Shown: positions 33,901-43,673, counted from the first letter of the stretch. The stretch is 64,000 nt of DNA from Pseudomonas kribbensis (GCF_003352185.1 NZ_CP029608.1:4940501-5004500), one strand, 5' to 3'. Numbers and translations are program-made. Notes: generated by a model not told the origin, from the sequence alone.

Positions 33901-35244
33901 ATGATTCGTATGCCTCTGGCTACCGCCAGTCTGCTGGCCATCGCCATTTCCCTCGCCGGTTGCGGCGAAGGTAAAGACAAGGCCGCCGCTCCAGCTGCGC
34001 CGACGCCAGCCGCCAGCACCGCCGCACCGGCGACGCCTGCCGCTGCCGGTAAAGTCGACGAAGCCGCTGCCAAGGCTGTGGTCGCGCACTACGCCGACAT
34101 GGTCTTCGCCGTTTACAGCGATGCCGAATCCACCGCGAAAACCCTGCAGACCACTATCGACGCCTTCCTCGCCAAGCCGAACGCCGACACGCTGAAAGCC
34201 GCACGTGAAGCCTGGATCGCCGCCCGCGTTCCTTACCTGCAGAGCGAAGTGTTCCGCTTCGGCAACACCATCATCGACGACTGGGAAGGTCAGGTTAACT
34301 CCTGGCCTCTGGACGAGGGTCTGATCGACTACGTCGACAAATCCTACGAGCACGCCCTGGGCAACCCGGGCGCCACCGCCAACATCATCGCCAACACTGA
34401 AGTACAGGTCGGCGAAGACAAGGTCGACGTCAAGGACATCACTCCGGAAAAACTCGCCAGCCTGAACGAGCTGGGCGGTTCCGAAGCCAACGTTGCCACC
34501 GGCTACCACGCCATCGAATTCCTGCTCTGGGGCCAGGACCTGAACGGCACCGGCCCTGGCGCCGGCAACCGTCCGGCGTCGGACTACCTGGAAGGCGCCG
34601 GCGCTACCGGCGGTCACAACGATCGTCGTCGTGCCTACCTGAAAGCCGTGACCCAACTGCTGGTCAGCGACCTGGAAGAAATGGTCGGCAACTGGAAGCC
34701 GAACGTGGCCGACAACTACCGCGCCACCCTGGAAGCCGAACCGGCTGAAAGCGGCCTGCGCAAAATGCTGTTCGGCATGGGCAGCCTGTCCCTGGGCGAG
34801 CTGGCCGGCGAGCGCATGAAAGTGTCCCTGGAAGCGAACTCCCCGGAAGACGAACAGGACTGCTTCAGCGACAACACCCACAACTCGCACTTCTACGATG
34901 CCAAAGGCATTCGTAACGTCTATCTGGGCGAGTACACCCGCGTCGACGGCACCAAGATGACCGGCGCCAGCCTGTCGTCGCTGGTGGCCAAGGTTGACCC
35001 GGCTGCCGACACCGCTCTGAAAAACGATCTGGCCGCTACCGAAGCCAAGATCCAGGTCATGGTCGATCACGCCAACAAGGGTGAGCACTACGACCAGTTG
35101 ATCGCCGCCGGCAACACCGCCGGTAACCAGATCGTCCGTGACGCCATCGCCTCGCTGGTCAAGCAGACCGGTTCGATCGAAGCGGCTGCCGGCAAACTGG
35201 GCATCAGCGACCTGAACCCGGACAACGCCGATCACGAGTTCTGA
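33901..35244 (+). CDS. icmP: Imelysin-family (peptidase M75) iron-regulated lipoprotein, IcmP/IrpA-like
   Basis: 447 residues from ATG 33901, chosen over 33892 because AGCAGGA lies 8 nt upstream. The lipobox SLAGC (Cys ~20) is followed by a low-complexity Ala/Pro linker (~25-50) and then an imelysin domain with the GxHxxE motif GYHAIEFLLWG and the tail NTAGNQIVRDAI. The family includes P. aeruginosa IcmP and cyanobacterial IrpA; members are envelope proteins tied to iron acquisition, and proteolytic activity is doubtful in most. First gene of a four-gene iron-linked group, with a Fur-box-like site upstream. Confidence 0.85.
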   Translation: MIRMPLATASLLAIAISLAGCGEGKDKAAAPAAPTPAASTAAPATPAAAGKVDEAAAKAVVAHYADMVFAVYSDAESTAKTLQTTIDAFLAKPNADTLKAAREAWIAARVPYLQSEVFRFGNTIIDDWEGQVNSWPLDEGLIDYVDKSYEHALGNPGATANIIANTEVQVGEDKVDVKDITPEKLASLNELGGSEANVATGYHAIEFLLWGQDLNGTGPGAGNRPASDYLEGAGATGGHNDRRRAYLKAVTQLLVSDLEEMVGNWKPNVADNYRATLEAEPAESGLRKMLFGMGSLSLGELAGERMKVSLEANSPEDEQDCFSDNTHNSHFYDAKGIRNVYLGEYTRVDGTKMTGASLSSLVAKVDPAADTALKNDLAATEAKIQVMVDHANKGEHYDQLIAAGNTAGNQIVRDAIASLVKQTGSIEAAAGKLGISDLNPDNADHEF

Positions 35245-35261
35245 TCATCGCTGTCTGACTG

Positions 35262-35289
35262 AACAAGGCGACCTTCGGGTCGCCTTGTT
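35262..35289 (+). terminator. Terminator/attenuator after icmP
   Basis: AACAAGGCGACC-TTCG-GGTCGCCTTGTT, a 12-bp perfect stem with a stable TTCG loop and a weak T-tail. It may only partly stop transcription into the next gene, 110 bp away. Confidence 0.75.
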
Positions 35290-35398
35290 CGTTTCGGCCG
35301 GCCTGACTTGTATCAAGCAAACGATAATTCCTCTTATTCAAACCCCCTCGCCCTGTTAGACTTTGCGCCTTTATTTTTGCCCGTCCGCAGGAAGTCTG

Positions 35399-36826
35399 AT
35401 GCCGTCGTTGCCTCTTCGCTTGTCCGCACTGTTTCTGGCCCTTGGCCTGAGTGCCTGCGATGACGCCCCGCGTTTCACCAAGGCCGAGCCCGGTGAAGCC
35501 CGCTCCGGCGGTGCCGCGACCGTGCGCAAGACCGATCAGAATTCATTTTCCCTGCCCTCGGCCAACCTGCCACCTTCGCGCCGGGTGGACTTCAGCGTCG
35601 GCAACAGTTTCTTTCGCAGCCCCTGGGTGATCGCGCCGTCGACCACCACCGCCCGCGATGGCCTCGGCCCGTTGTTCAACACCAACGCCTGTCAGGGCTG
35701 CCACATCAAGGACGGTCGCGGCCATCCACCGCCCCCGGATGCGCCGAACGCCGTATCGATGCTGGTGCGTCTGTCGATTCCCGATGCGCCGCAGTACGCC
35801 AGATTGATCGAGCAGGTCGGTGTGGTGCCGGAGCCAGTCTACGGCGGACAGTTCCAGGACATGGCCGTGCCTGGCGTCGCGCCGGAAGGCAAGGTGCGGG
35901 TCGATTACACGCCGGTGCCGGTGCGTTTCAAGGACGGCACCGAAGTCGAACTGCGCAAACCGGTGTTGCAGTTCTCTCAGCTTGGCTATGGCCCGATGCA
36001 CCCGGACACCCGTTTCTCCGCACGGGTTGCTCCGCCGATGATCGGCCTGGGCCTACTCGAAGCGATCCCCGAAGAAGCCATCCTCGCCAACGCCACCGCG
36101 CAGGCCAAAGAGAACAACGGCATCAACGGCCGGCCCAACCGGGTCTGGGACGACGCGCAGCAAAAGACCGTGATGGGCCGATTTGGCTGGAAAGCCGGGC
36201 AACCGAACCTCAATCAACAAAATGTTCACGCGTTTTCTGGTGATATGGGCCTCACCACGAGCCTGAGACCGTTTGATGACTGCACCGACGCGCAAATCGC
36301 CTGCAAACAGGCGCCCAATGGCAACGGCCCGGACGGCGAACCTGAAGTCAGCGACAACATCCTGCGCCTGGTGCTGTTCTACACCCGCAACCTCGCCGTT
36401 CCCGCACGCCGTGGCGTCAACGATGCTCAGGTGCTGGCCGGCAAGAATCTGTTTTTCCAGGCGGGGTGCCAGTCCTGTCACACGCCGAAATACACCACCG
36501 CCGCCAACGCGGCCGAACCTGAACTGGCCAATCAAGTGATTCGCCCGTACAGCGATCTGCTGCTGCATGACATGGGTGAAGGCCTGGCCGACAACCGCAG
36601 CGAGTTCCAGGCCAGCGGCCGCGACTGGCGCACCCCGCCGTTGTGGGGCATCGGTCTGACACAGGCAGTCAGCGGTCACACCCAGTTTCTGCACGACGGC
36701 CGCGCCCGCAACCTGCTCGAAGCCGTGCTCTGGCATGGCGGCGAAGCCCGGGCGGCGCAGCAACAGGTTTTGTCTTTCAATGCCGAGCAGCGTGCCGCGC
36801 TGCTGGCGTTCTTGAATTCACTTTAA
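35399..36826 (+). CDS. Di-heme DUF1111-type c-type cytochrome lipoprotein
   Basis: 475 residues from the ATG at 35399 (AGGAAG upstream). Lipobox GLSAC (Cys ~19). Two heme-c attachment sites, CQGCH (~residue 100) and CQSCH (~residue 360), and distal GRDWRTPPLWGIGLT...HDGRARN match the DUF1111 'di-heme oxidoreductase' family related to MauG and cytochrome c peroxidases. It is periplasmic and membrane-anchored. It sits between two imelysin genes; in pseudomonads this pairing recurs, suggesting a redox step in iron handling. The substrate is unknown. Confidence 0.85.
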   Translation: MPSLPLRLSALFLALGLSACDDAPRFTKAEPGEARSGGAATVRKTDQNSFSLPSANLPPSRRVDFSVGNSFFRSPWVIAPSTTTARDGLGPLFNTNACQGCHIKDGRGHPPPPDAPNAVSMLVRLSIPDAPQYARLIEQVGVVPEPVYGGQFQDMAVPGVAPEGKVRVDYTPVPVRFKDGTEVELRKPVLQFSQLGYGPMHPDTRFSARVAPPMIGLGLLEAIPEEAILANATAQAKENNGINGRPNRVWDDAQQKTVMGRFGWKAGQPNLNQQNVHAFSGDMGLTTSLRPFDDCTDAQIACKQAPNGNGPDGEPEVSDNILRLVLFYTRNLAVPARRGVNDAQVLAGKNLFFQAGCQSCHTPKYTTAANAAEPELANQVIRPYSDLLLHDMGEGLADNRSEFQASGRDWRTPPLWGIGLTQAVSGHTQFLHDGRARNLLEAVLWHGGEARAAQQQVLSFNAEQRAALLAFLNSL

Positions 36827-36852
36827 ACACTTAAAAGAATCGGGAGCCCGAC

Positions 36853-37917
36853 ATGTTCCGTCCCAAGCTGTTGTTCACCAGCCTTGCCGCACTGGCCCTC
36901 GGCGCCTGCTCACCGCAGGATCCGCAAGCCGTCACCTCGGCCGCCATCGCCAAATCGGTGATCCTGCCGACCTACACCCGCTGGGTCGAAGCCGACCGGC
37001 AACTGGCCGTCAGCGCCCTCGCCTACTGCCAGGGCAAGGAAAACCTGGAGACCGCCCGCGCCGACTTCCTGCACGCGCAGAAAGCCTGGGCCGAACTGCA
37101 ACCGCTGCTGATCGGCCCGCTGTCCGAGGGCAACCGTTCGTGGCAGGTGCAGTTCTGGCCGGACAAGAAGAACCTCGTCGGCCGTCAGGTCGAGCAACTG
37201 GTCACCGCCCAGCCGCAGATCGACGCCGCCGCCCTGGCCAAGTCCAGCGTTGTGGTGCAAGGCCTGTCGGCCTACGAATACATCCTGTTCGACGCCAAGC
37301 CTGACGTGGCCAACGACGAACAGAAAGCCAAATACTGCCCGTTGCTGGTAGCCATCGGCGAACGCCAGAAACAACTGGCCGAAGAGATTCTGAGCAACTG
37401 GAACAACAACGACGGCATGCTCGCGCAGATGAGCAAGTTCCCCAACCAGCGCTACGCCGACTCCCACGAAGCGATCGCCGATCTGCTGCGGGTACAGGTC
37501 ACCGCCCTCGACACCCTGAAGAAAAAACTCGGCACCCCGATGGGCCGCCAGAGCAAAGGCGTGCCGCAACCGTTCCAGGCCGATGCATGGCGCAGCCAGT
37601 CGTCGCTGACGGCGATGGAAGCCAGCCTCGCCGCCGCCAAGACCGTGTGGGAAGGCGTCGACAACAAAGGCCTGCGCGGCTTGCTGCCGGCCGAGCAGAA
37701 ACCGTTGGCGGACAAGATCGATGCGGCGTACGCAGCCTCGCTCAAACTGTTTGGCAGCACTCAGCGCTCGCTGACCGAAATGCTCGAAGACGACGCCGGT
37801 CGCCAGCAACTCAACGACATCTACGACAGCCTCAACGTCGTCCATCGCCTGCACGAAGGCGAACTGGCCAAGGCGCTGGGCATCCAACTGGGCTTCAACG
37901 CCAACGACGGTGACTGA
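36853..37917 (+). CDS. Second imelysin-family lipoprotein
   Basis: 354 residues. Lipobox ALGAC (Cys ~19). Imelysin-like helical domain (YTRWVEADRQLAVSALAYC, AQKAWAELQPLLIGPL, GLSAYEYILFD). The GxHxxE motif seen in the first imelysin is replaced by GLSAYEYILF, so any catalytic or metal role built on that His is lost; it likely serves as a binding or structural paralogue. It is coupled to the DUF1513 gene by a one-base TGATG overlap. Confidence 0.82.
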   Translation: MFRPKLLFTSLAALALGACSPQDPQAVTSAAIAKSVILPTYTRWVEADRQLAVSALAYCQGKENLETARADFLHAQKAWAELQPLLIGPLSEGNRSWQVQFWPDKKNLVGRQVEQLVTAQPQIDAAALAKSSVVVQGLSAYEYILFDAKPDVANDEQKAKYCPLLVAIGERQKQLAEEILSNWNNNDGMLAQMSKFPNQRYADSHEAIADLLRVQVTALDTLKKKLGTPMGRQSKGVPQPFQADAWRSQSSLTAMEASLAAAKTVWEGVDNKGLRGLLPAEQKPLADKIDAAYAASLKLFGSTQRSLTEMLEDDAGRQQLNDIYDSLNVVHRLHEGELAKALGIQLGFNANDGD

Positions 37918-39032
37918 TGAGGGCAACTGCCATGCTGCGACGCCAGGCTCTGACTTTAGGTAGTTTGCTGCTGGGAGCAGTGACACTGGGCGGCTGGACG
38001 CTGTTCAAGCGCAAGGATCAGAGCCCGCTGCTGCTGTCGGCGCGGGACGATACCGACGGCAAGCACTACGCCGTCGGTTATCGGCTGGACGGCACCCGGG
38101 TGTTCGCCACCGAAGTCGGTCAGCGCTGCCACGACATCATCAATCACCCGACGCTGCCGATCGCGCTGTTCGTTGCCCGGCGCCCGGGCACCGAGAGCTA
38201 CCTGATCGACCTGCGCGACGGTGCGTTGCTGCAGACCGTGACCTCGCAGCCGAACCGGCATTTCTACGGCCACGCGGTGATCCATCACAGCGGCGATTAC
38301 CTGTACGCCACCGAAAACGACACCACCGATCCGGGACGTGGCTTGCTCGGGGTGTACAAGTTCGAGGGTGAACGGCTGGTACACAGCGGCGAGATTTCCA
38401 CCCACGGTCTCGGCCCGCATCAAGTGTCATGGATGCCTGACGGCGAAACGCTGGTGGTGGCCAACGGCGGGATTCGCACCGAGGCCGAAAGCCGGGTCGA
38501 CATGAACCTCGACGCTATGGAACCAAGCCTGGTGTTGATGCAGCGCGACGGCACTCTGCTGAGCAAGGAAACCCTCGCCCAGCAGATGAACAGCGTGCGC
38601 CACCTGGGCATCGCCAGCGATGGCACCATCGTCGCCGGCCAGCAATTCATGGGACCTTCCCAGGAGCGTTCCGAGCTGCTGGCGATCAAGCGTCCGGGCC
38701 AGCCGTTCGAGGCGTTCCCGGTGCCGGAGCATCAGTTGCAGTCGATGGGGCACTACACCGCCAGCGTCGCCGTGCACAGCGATCTGCGTCTGGTGGCACT
38801 GACCGCACCGCGTGGCAACCGCTTCTTCATCTGGGATCTGGACAGCGGCGAAGTGCGCCTCGACGCACCGTTGCCCGACTGCGCCGGTGTCGGTGCGGTG
38901 AAGGACGGCTTTGTCGTGACCTCGGGGCAAGGACGTTGCCGCTACTACGATTGCCGCCAGGATGAACTGCTGGCCAAACCGCTGGATCTGCCCGCAGGGC
39001 TCTGGGACAACCATCTGCACCTGATGGCCTGA
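37917..39032 (+). CDS. DUF1513 beta-propeller-like exported protein
   Basis: 371 residues. The N-terminus MLRRQALTLGSLLLGAVTLGG has a twin-arginine-like start followed by a hydrophobic stretch, so it is probably exported or anchored. The body (HPTLPIALFVARRPG, HHSGDYLYATEND, LGPHQVSWMPDGETLVVANGG) matches DUF1513, a predicted seven-bladed propeller. The last member of the iron-linked four-gene group, translated from the stop of the second imelysin. Its precise role is undefined. Confidence 0.82.
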   Translation: MRATAMLRRQALTLGSLLLGAVTLGGWTLFKRKDQSPLLLSARDDTDGKHYAVGYRLDGTRVFATEVGQRCHDIINHPTLPIALFVARRPGTESYLIDLRDGALLQTVTSQPNRHFYGHAVIHHSGDYLYATENDTTDPGRGLLGVYKFEGERLVHSGEISTHGLGPHQVSWMPDGETLVVANGGIRTEAESRVDMNLDAMEPSLVLMQRDGTLLSKETLAQQMNSVRHLGIASDGTIVAGQQFMGPSQERSELLAIKRPGQPFEAFPVPEHQLQSMGHYTASVAVHSDLRLVALTAPRGNRFFIWDLDSGEVRLDAPLPDCAGVGAVKDGFVVTSGQGRCRYYDCRQDELLAKPLDLPAGLWDNHLHLMA

Positions 39033-39178
39033 AAATCGCCGCCGGCCGTTCGGTCGGCGGTTCTCCCCACTTCCACCTTATCCCCTCATACCCTGTAAAA
39101 ACTGGCAGTTGGAATCCCTGCCGGAGTCGGGGTAATGTTCCCGCCTGTCTCGCCTGATTTTCTCCAAGGAACTGGAAT

Positions 39179-40327
39179 ATGCTGCGTCGCCGCATGCTGA
39201 TCATGTTGGGTGTTGTACTGCTGATCGTTCTGCTTCTCGCCGGTTACAAGGCCTTCTCGATCTACACGATGATCCAGGGCTTTGCCAAACCGAAACCGCC
39301 GATCAGTGTCGCCGTGGCCACAGCCGCCGAGCGCCCGTGGCAGATGCGCCTGCCTACCGTCGGCACGCTCAAGGCGCTCCAAGGGGTCGAGCTGAGCCTG
39401 GAAGTCGCCGGCACCGTGACCGAGCTGAAGTTCGAATCAGGCCAGAAGGTCAAGGCCGGGCAACCGTTGCTGCAACTCGACAGCGCCGTCGAATCCGCCT
39501 TGCTGGAAACCGCCAAGGCCGACCTTGGCCTGGCGCAACTGGACTTCGGCCGCGGCAGCCAACTGGTGGGCAGCAGCGCGATTTCCAAGGGCGAGTTCGA
39601 CCGGCTCTCGGCGGTGCTGCAAAAGAACCGCGCCACGGTCAATCAGCTCAATGCGTCGCTGGCGAAAAAACGCATCGTCGCACCGTTCAGCGGCACCATC
39701 GGCATCCGTCAGGTCGACATCGGCGACTACCTCGCCAGCGGCACGAAAATCGCCACCCTGCAGGATCTGAGCAGCCTCTACGCCGACTTCTATGTGCCCG
39801 AACAATCAGTGCCGAAACTGGCCATCGGCCAACCGGTGCAGATTTCGGTAGCCGCGTATCCCGGCCAGAATTTTCCCGGCGCCATCAGCGCGATCAACCC
39901 GATTGTCGAAAGCACCACCCGCAACATTCTGGTTCGCGCGACGCTGGCCAACCCTGACGGCAAGCTGCTGCCGGGCATGTTCGCCAGCCTTGAAGTGCTG
40001 CTGCCGGATCCGCAGAAACACATCGTCGTACCGGAAAGTGCGATCACCTACACCCTCTACGGCAACTCGATCTACGTGGTCGGGCAGAAAAAGGCCGAGG
40101 ACGGCAGCGTCGAGAAAGACGACAAGGGCCAGCCGGTGCTGATCGCCGAGCGTCGTTTCATTGAAACCGGTGAGCGCCGCGAAGGCCTGGTGATGATCAA
40201 CAAGGGCGTGCAGAGCGGCGAGCAAGTGGTGACGGCCGGCCAGATCAAACTGGACAACGGCGCCCACATCGCCATCAGCGAAGACAAGACCCTCGGCGAG
40301 CAGAACAGTCCGCGCCGCGCCGACTGA
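39179..40327 (+). CDS. mexV: RND efflux periplasmic adaptor (MexV-like)
   Basis: 382 residues. A single N-terminal TM (MLIMLGVVLLIVLLLAGYKAF) is followed by the barrel-sandwich hybrid (GTVTELKFESGQKVKAGQPL), a helical hairpin and a beta-barrel domain (VEQ-type PEQSVPKLAIGQPVQIS) typical of the HlyD/MFP adaptors. It has no lipobox; the TM anchors it. It links the inner-membrane pump encoded 13 bp downstream to an outer-membrane channel, which is not encoded here. The MexV name rests on synteny with PA4374-PA4375 as I recall it. Confidence 0.82.
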   Translation: MLRRRMLIMLGVVLLIVLLLAGYKAFSIYTMIQGFAKPKPPISVAVATAAERPWQMRLPTVGTLKALQGVELSLEVAGTVTELKFESGQKVKAGQPLLQLDSAVESALLETAKADLGLAQLDFGRGSQLVGSSAISKGEFDRLSAVLQKNRATVNQLNASLAKKRIVAPFSGTIGIRQVDIGDYLASGTKIATLQDLSSLYADFYVPEQSVPKLAIGQPVQISVAAYPGQNFPGAISAINPIVESTTRNILVRATLANPDGKLLPGMFASLEVLLPDPQKHIVVPESAITYTLYGNSIYVVGQKKAEDGSVEKDDKGQPVLIAERRFIETGERREGLVMINKGVQSGEQVVTAGQIKLDNGAHIAISEDKTLGEQNSPRRAD

Positions 40328-40340
40328 TCAAGGAATTCTC

Positions 40341-43300
40341 ATGGCCTTTACCGATCCGTTCATTCGCCGCCCGGTGCTCGCCACCGTGGTCAGCCTGCTG
40401 ATTGTGCTGCTGGGCTTCCAGGCCTGGAGCAAGCTGCCGTTGCGCCAGTATCCGCAGATGGAAAACGCCCTGATCACGGTGACCACCGCTTATCCCGGGG
40501 CCAACGCCGAAACCATCCAGGGATACATCACCCAGCCGATGCAACAGAGCCTGGCGAGCGCCGAAGGTATCGACTACATGACCTCGGTCAGTCGCCAGAA
40601 CTTCTCGGTGATTTCGATCTACGCACGCATCGGTTCCAACAGCGACCGACTGTTCACCGAACTGCTGGCCAAGGCCAACGAGGTCAAGAACAAACTGCCG
40701 CAGGATGCCGAAGACCCGGTGCTGAGCAAGGAATCCGCCGATGCCTCGGCGCTGATGTACATCAGCTTCTTCAGCAAGGAATTGAGCAACCCGCAGATCA
40801 CCGACTACCTGTCGCGGGTGATCCAGCCAAAACTGGCGACGCTGCCAGGCATGGCCGAAGCCGAGATTCTGGGTAACCAGGTGTTCGCCATGCGCCTGTG
40901 GATCGACCCGGTGAAACTCGCCGGTTTCGGTCTCAGCGCCAGCGACGTGACCAATGCCGTGCGCCAGTACAACTTCCTCTCCGCCGCCGGCGAAGTGAAA
41001 GGCGAATACGTGGTCACCAGTATCAACGCCAACACCGAACTGAAGTCCGCCGAGGCCTTCGGCAAGATTCCGCTGAAGGTCAACGGTGACAGCCGCGTGC
41101 TGCTGAGCGATGTGGCGCGGGTGGAAATGGGCGCGGAGAACTACAACTCCATCAGCTCCTTCGGTGGCACACCCTCGGTGTACATCGGGATCAAGGCCAC
41201 CCCCGGCGCCAACCCGCTCGACGTGATCAAGGAAGTGCGCAAGATCATGCCGGAGCTGGAAGCCCAGTTGCCGCCCAACCTCAAGAGCGAAATCGCCTAC
41301 GACGCCACGCTGTTCATCCAGGCCTCCATCGATGAAGTGGTGAAAACCCTGTTCGAAGCCGTGCTGATCGTGATCGTGGTGGTGTTCCTGTTTCTCGGCG
41401 CCCTGCGTTCGGTGGTGATCCCGGTGGTCACCATTCCGCTGTCGATGATCGGCGTGATGTTCTTCATGCAGATGATGGGTTACTCGATCAACCTGCTGAC
41501 CCTGCTGGCGATGGTGCTGGCCATCGGTCTGGTGGTGGACGATGCCATCGTCGTGGTGGAAAACATCCACCGGCATATCGAGGAAGGCAAGACTCCGCTG
41601 GAGGCCGCACTCGAAGGCGCCCGGGAAATCGCGATGCCGGTGGTGTCGATGACCATCACCCTGGCGGCGGTGTATGCGCCGATCGGTTTTCTGACCGGGC
41701 TGACCGGGGCCCTGTTCAAGGAGTTCGCGCTGACCCTCGCCGGGGCCGTGGTGATTTCCGGTATCGTCGCCCTGACGCTGTCGCCGATGATGTGCGCCCT
41801 GCTGTTGCGTCACGAGGAAAACCCCAGCGGACTTGCCCACCGACTCGACCGCATCTTCGAAAACCTCAAGCGACGCTATCAAAGCATGCTCCACGGCACG
41901 CTCAACACCCGGCCGGTGGTGCTGGTGTTCGCAGTGATCGTGCTGTGCCTGATTCCGGTGCTGCTCAAGTTCACCAAATCGGAACTGGCGCCGGACGAAG
42001 ACCAGGGCATCATTTTCATGATGGCCAACGCGCCGCAACCGACCAACCTCGATTACCTGAACACCTACACCGAAGAATTCGTGAAAATCTTCAAGGAATT
42101 CCCGGAGTACTACTCGTCGTTCCAGATCAACGGCTACAACGGTGTGCAGAGCGGCATCGGTGGTTTCCTGCTCAAGCCATGGAACGAACGCAGCCGTACA
42201 CAGATGCAGATTCTTCCCGAGGTGCAGGGCAAGCTCGGCAGCATCCCGGGTTTGCAGATCTTCGGCTTCAACCTGCCCTCCCTGCCCGGCACCGGCGAGG
42301 GCCTGCCATTCGAATTCGTGATCAACACGGCCAACGACTACGAGCTGTTGCTGCAGGTGGCTGACCGGATCAAGAAACGCGCCATGGAGTCGGGCAAGTT
42401 CGCCTTCGTCGACCTCGACCTGGCCTTCGACAAACCGGAAGTGGTGGTCGATATCGACCGCGCGAAAGCGGCGCAGATGGGCGTGTCGATGCAGGATCTG
42501 GGCGGCACGCTCGCCACCTTGCTCGGCGAGGCGGAAATCAACCGCTTCACCATCGAGGGTCGCAGTTACAAGGTGATCGCCCAGGTTGAACGGGCCTATC
42601 GCGACAACCCGGACTGGCTGAACAACTACTACGTGAAAAACACCCAGGGCGAGTTGTTGCCGCTGTCGACCCTGATCACCGTGACCGACCGGGCACGCCC
42701 GCGACAGCTCAACCAGTTCCAGCAACTCAACGCGGCGAAGCTGTCCGGGTTCCCGCTGGTCAGCATGGGCGAGGCCATCGACAGCGTCGTGCAGATCGCC
42801 CGGGAAGAAGCGCCTGCCGGTTTTGCCTTCGACTACGGCGGTGCCTCACGGCAATTCGTCCAGGAAGGCAGTGCGCTGTGGGTGACTTTCGCCCTGGCAC
42901 TGGCGATCATTTTCCTGGTGCTGGCGGCGCAGTTCGAGAGTTTCCGGGATCCGCTGGTTATTCTGGTGACCGTACCGTTGTCGATTTGCGGGGCGCTGAT
43001 TCCGCTGTTCCTCGGCTGGTCGAGCATGAATATCTACACCCAGGTCGGGCTGGTAACGCTGATCGGCCTGATCAGCAAGCACGGGATCCTGATCGTCGAA
43101 TTCGCCAACCAGTTGCGCAAGGAAAAAGGCCTGACGGCCCGCGAGGCCGTTGAAGAGGCGGCGGCGATTCGCTTGCGGCCGGTGCTGATGACCACCGCCG
43201 CCATGGTGTTCGGCATGGTGCCGTTGATCATCGCCAGTGGTGCGGGCGCAGTGAGCCGTTTTGATATCGGTACGGTGATTGCCACCGGGATGTCGATCGG

Positions 43301-43376
43301 GACCTTGTTTACGCTGTTCGTCCTGCCCTGTGTCTACACCGTGCTGGCCAAACCCGATCCCGCACCCGCCCCGTAA
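40341..43376 (+). CDS. mexW: RND multidrug efflux permease (MexW-like)
   Basis: 1011 residues, the full length for HAE-1/HAE-3-type RND pumps, with 12 TM helices and two large periplasmic loops. TM4 carries the proton-relay VVDDAIVVVENIHRHIEEG, TM10 GLISKHGILIVEFANQLR with Lys, and the C-terminal RLRPVLMTTAAMVFGMVPL. AAGGA precedes the ATG. It extrudes drugs or other amphiphiles using the proton motive force. No outer-membrane factor is nearby, so it would borrow OprM/TolC. It ends at a bidirectional terminator. Confidence 0.88.
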   Translation: MAFTDPFIRRPVLATVVSLLIVLLGFQAWSKLPLRQYPQMENALITVTTAYPGANAETIQGYITQPMQQSLASAEGIDYMTSVSRQNFSVISIYARIGSNSDRLFTELLAKANEVKNKLPQDAEDPVLSKESADASALMYISFFSKELSNPQITDYLSRVIQPKLATLPGMAEAEILGNQVFAMRLWIDPVKLAGFGLSASDVTNAVRQYNFLSAAGEVKGEYVVTSINANTELKSAEAFGKIPLKVNGDSRVLLSDVARVEMGAENYNSISSFGGTPSVYIGIKATPGANPLDVIKEVRKIMPELEAQLPPNLKSEIAYDATLFIQASIDEVVKTLFEAVLIVIVVVFLFLGALRSVVIPVVTIPLSMIGVMFFMQMMGYSINLLTLLAMVLAIGLVVDDAIVVVENIHRHIEEGKTPLEAALEGAREIAMPVVSMTITLAAVYAPIGFLTGLTGALFKEFALTLAGAVVISGIVALTLSPMMCALLLRHEENPSGLAHRLDRIFENLKRRYQSMLHGTLNTRPVVLVFAVIVLCLIPVLLKFTKSELAPDEDQGIIFMMANAPQPTNLDYLNTYTEEFVKIFKEFPEYYSSFQINGYNGVQSGIGGFLLKPWNERSRTQMQILPEVQGKLGSIPGLQIFGFNLPSLPGTGEGLPFEFVINTANDYELLLQVADRIKKRAMESGKFAFVDLDLAFDKPEVVVDIDRAKAAQMGVSMQDLGGTLATLLGEAEINRFTIEGRSYKVIAQVERAYRDNPDWLNNYYVKNTQGELLPLSTLITVTDRARPRQLNQFQQLNAAKLSGFPLVSMGEAIDSVVQIAREEAPAGFAFDYGGASRQFVQEGSALWVTFALALAIIFLVLAAQFESFRDPLVILVTVPLSICGALIPLFLGWSSMNIYTQVGLVTLIGLISKHGILIVEFANQLRKEKGLTAREAVEEAAAIRLRPVLMTTAAMVFGMVPLIIASGAGAVSRFDIGTVIATGMSIGTLFTLFVLPCVYTVLAKPDPAPAP

Positions 43377-43400
43377 CCACCGTTTTCACACGCGCACAAA

Positions 43401-43426
43401 AAAGGCCTCGCATCTGCGAGGCCTTT
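43401..43426. terminator. Bidirectional terminator
   Basis: AAAGGCCTCGCA-TC-TGCGAGGCCTTT, with an A-run on the left giving a U-run on the minus strand. It separates mexW (+) from the small exported protein gene (-). Confidence 0.85.
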
Positions 43427-43443
43427 GGCACTCTTCAATCGAT

Positions 43444-43671
43444 TCAACTCTGCGGCCTCATCCCTTGAGAAAGCCCGAACATGAACAGCAGCAAATCATG
43501 GTCGGGTTTGGTTGCCACGGAGGCTTTCGCCACCCGCGGCATCGGACAATGGGCATCGCTGCTCGATGCCCCGATTACTTGCATGCGTGGCTGTTCCCAG
43601 GCCGCCACCGCCAAAGATGCAACTGCCAAGGCTCCTACCAGAAACAAACCTCGCGCAATTTCTAGTTTCAT
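43444..43671 (-). CDS. Small exported hypothetical protein
   Basis: 75 residues. A Sec signal peptide (MKLEIARGLFLVGALAVASLAVA, cleavage after ~Ala23/24) is followed by ~50 residues with one Cys and no recognised domain. The start lies 2 bp after the TAG of inaA, with AAGGG inside the inaA end, so it is probably translated from the colRS-linked methyltransferase-inaA mRNA. Unknown function; the genetic linkage suggests an envelope role. Confidence 0.6.
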   Translation of the reverse strand: MKLEIARGLFLVGALAVASLAVAAWEQPRMQVIGASSSDAHCPMPRVAKASVATKPDHDLLLFMFGLSQGMRPQS

Positions 43672-43673
43672 CG

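Noticed and set aside
35323..35341. Second Fur box before the di-heme gene
   Set aside because: GATAAT is followed by poor agreement (about 10 of 19 consensus bases) and there is no symmetry.
40275..42725. 816-residue antisense open frame
   Set aside because: It is a GC-rich shadow of the RND permease gene; the sense product has complete family motifs and the antisense sequence is low-complexity His/Gln/Gly with none.
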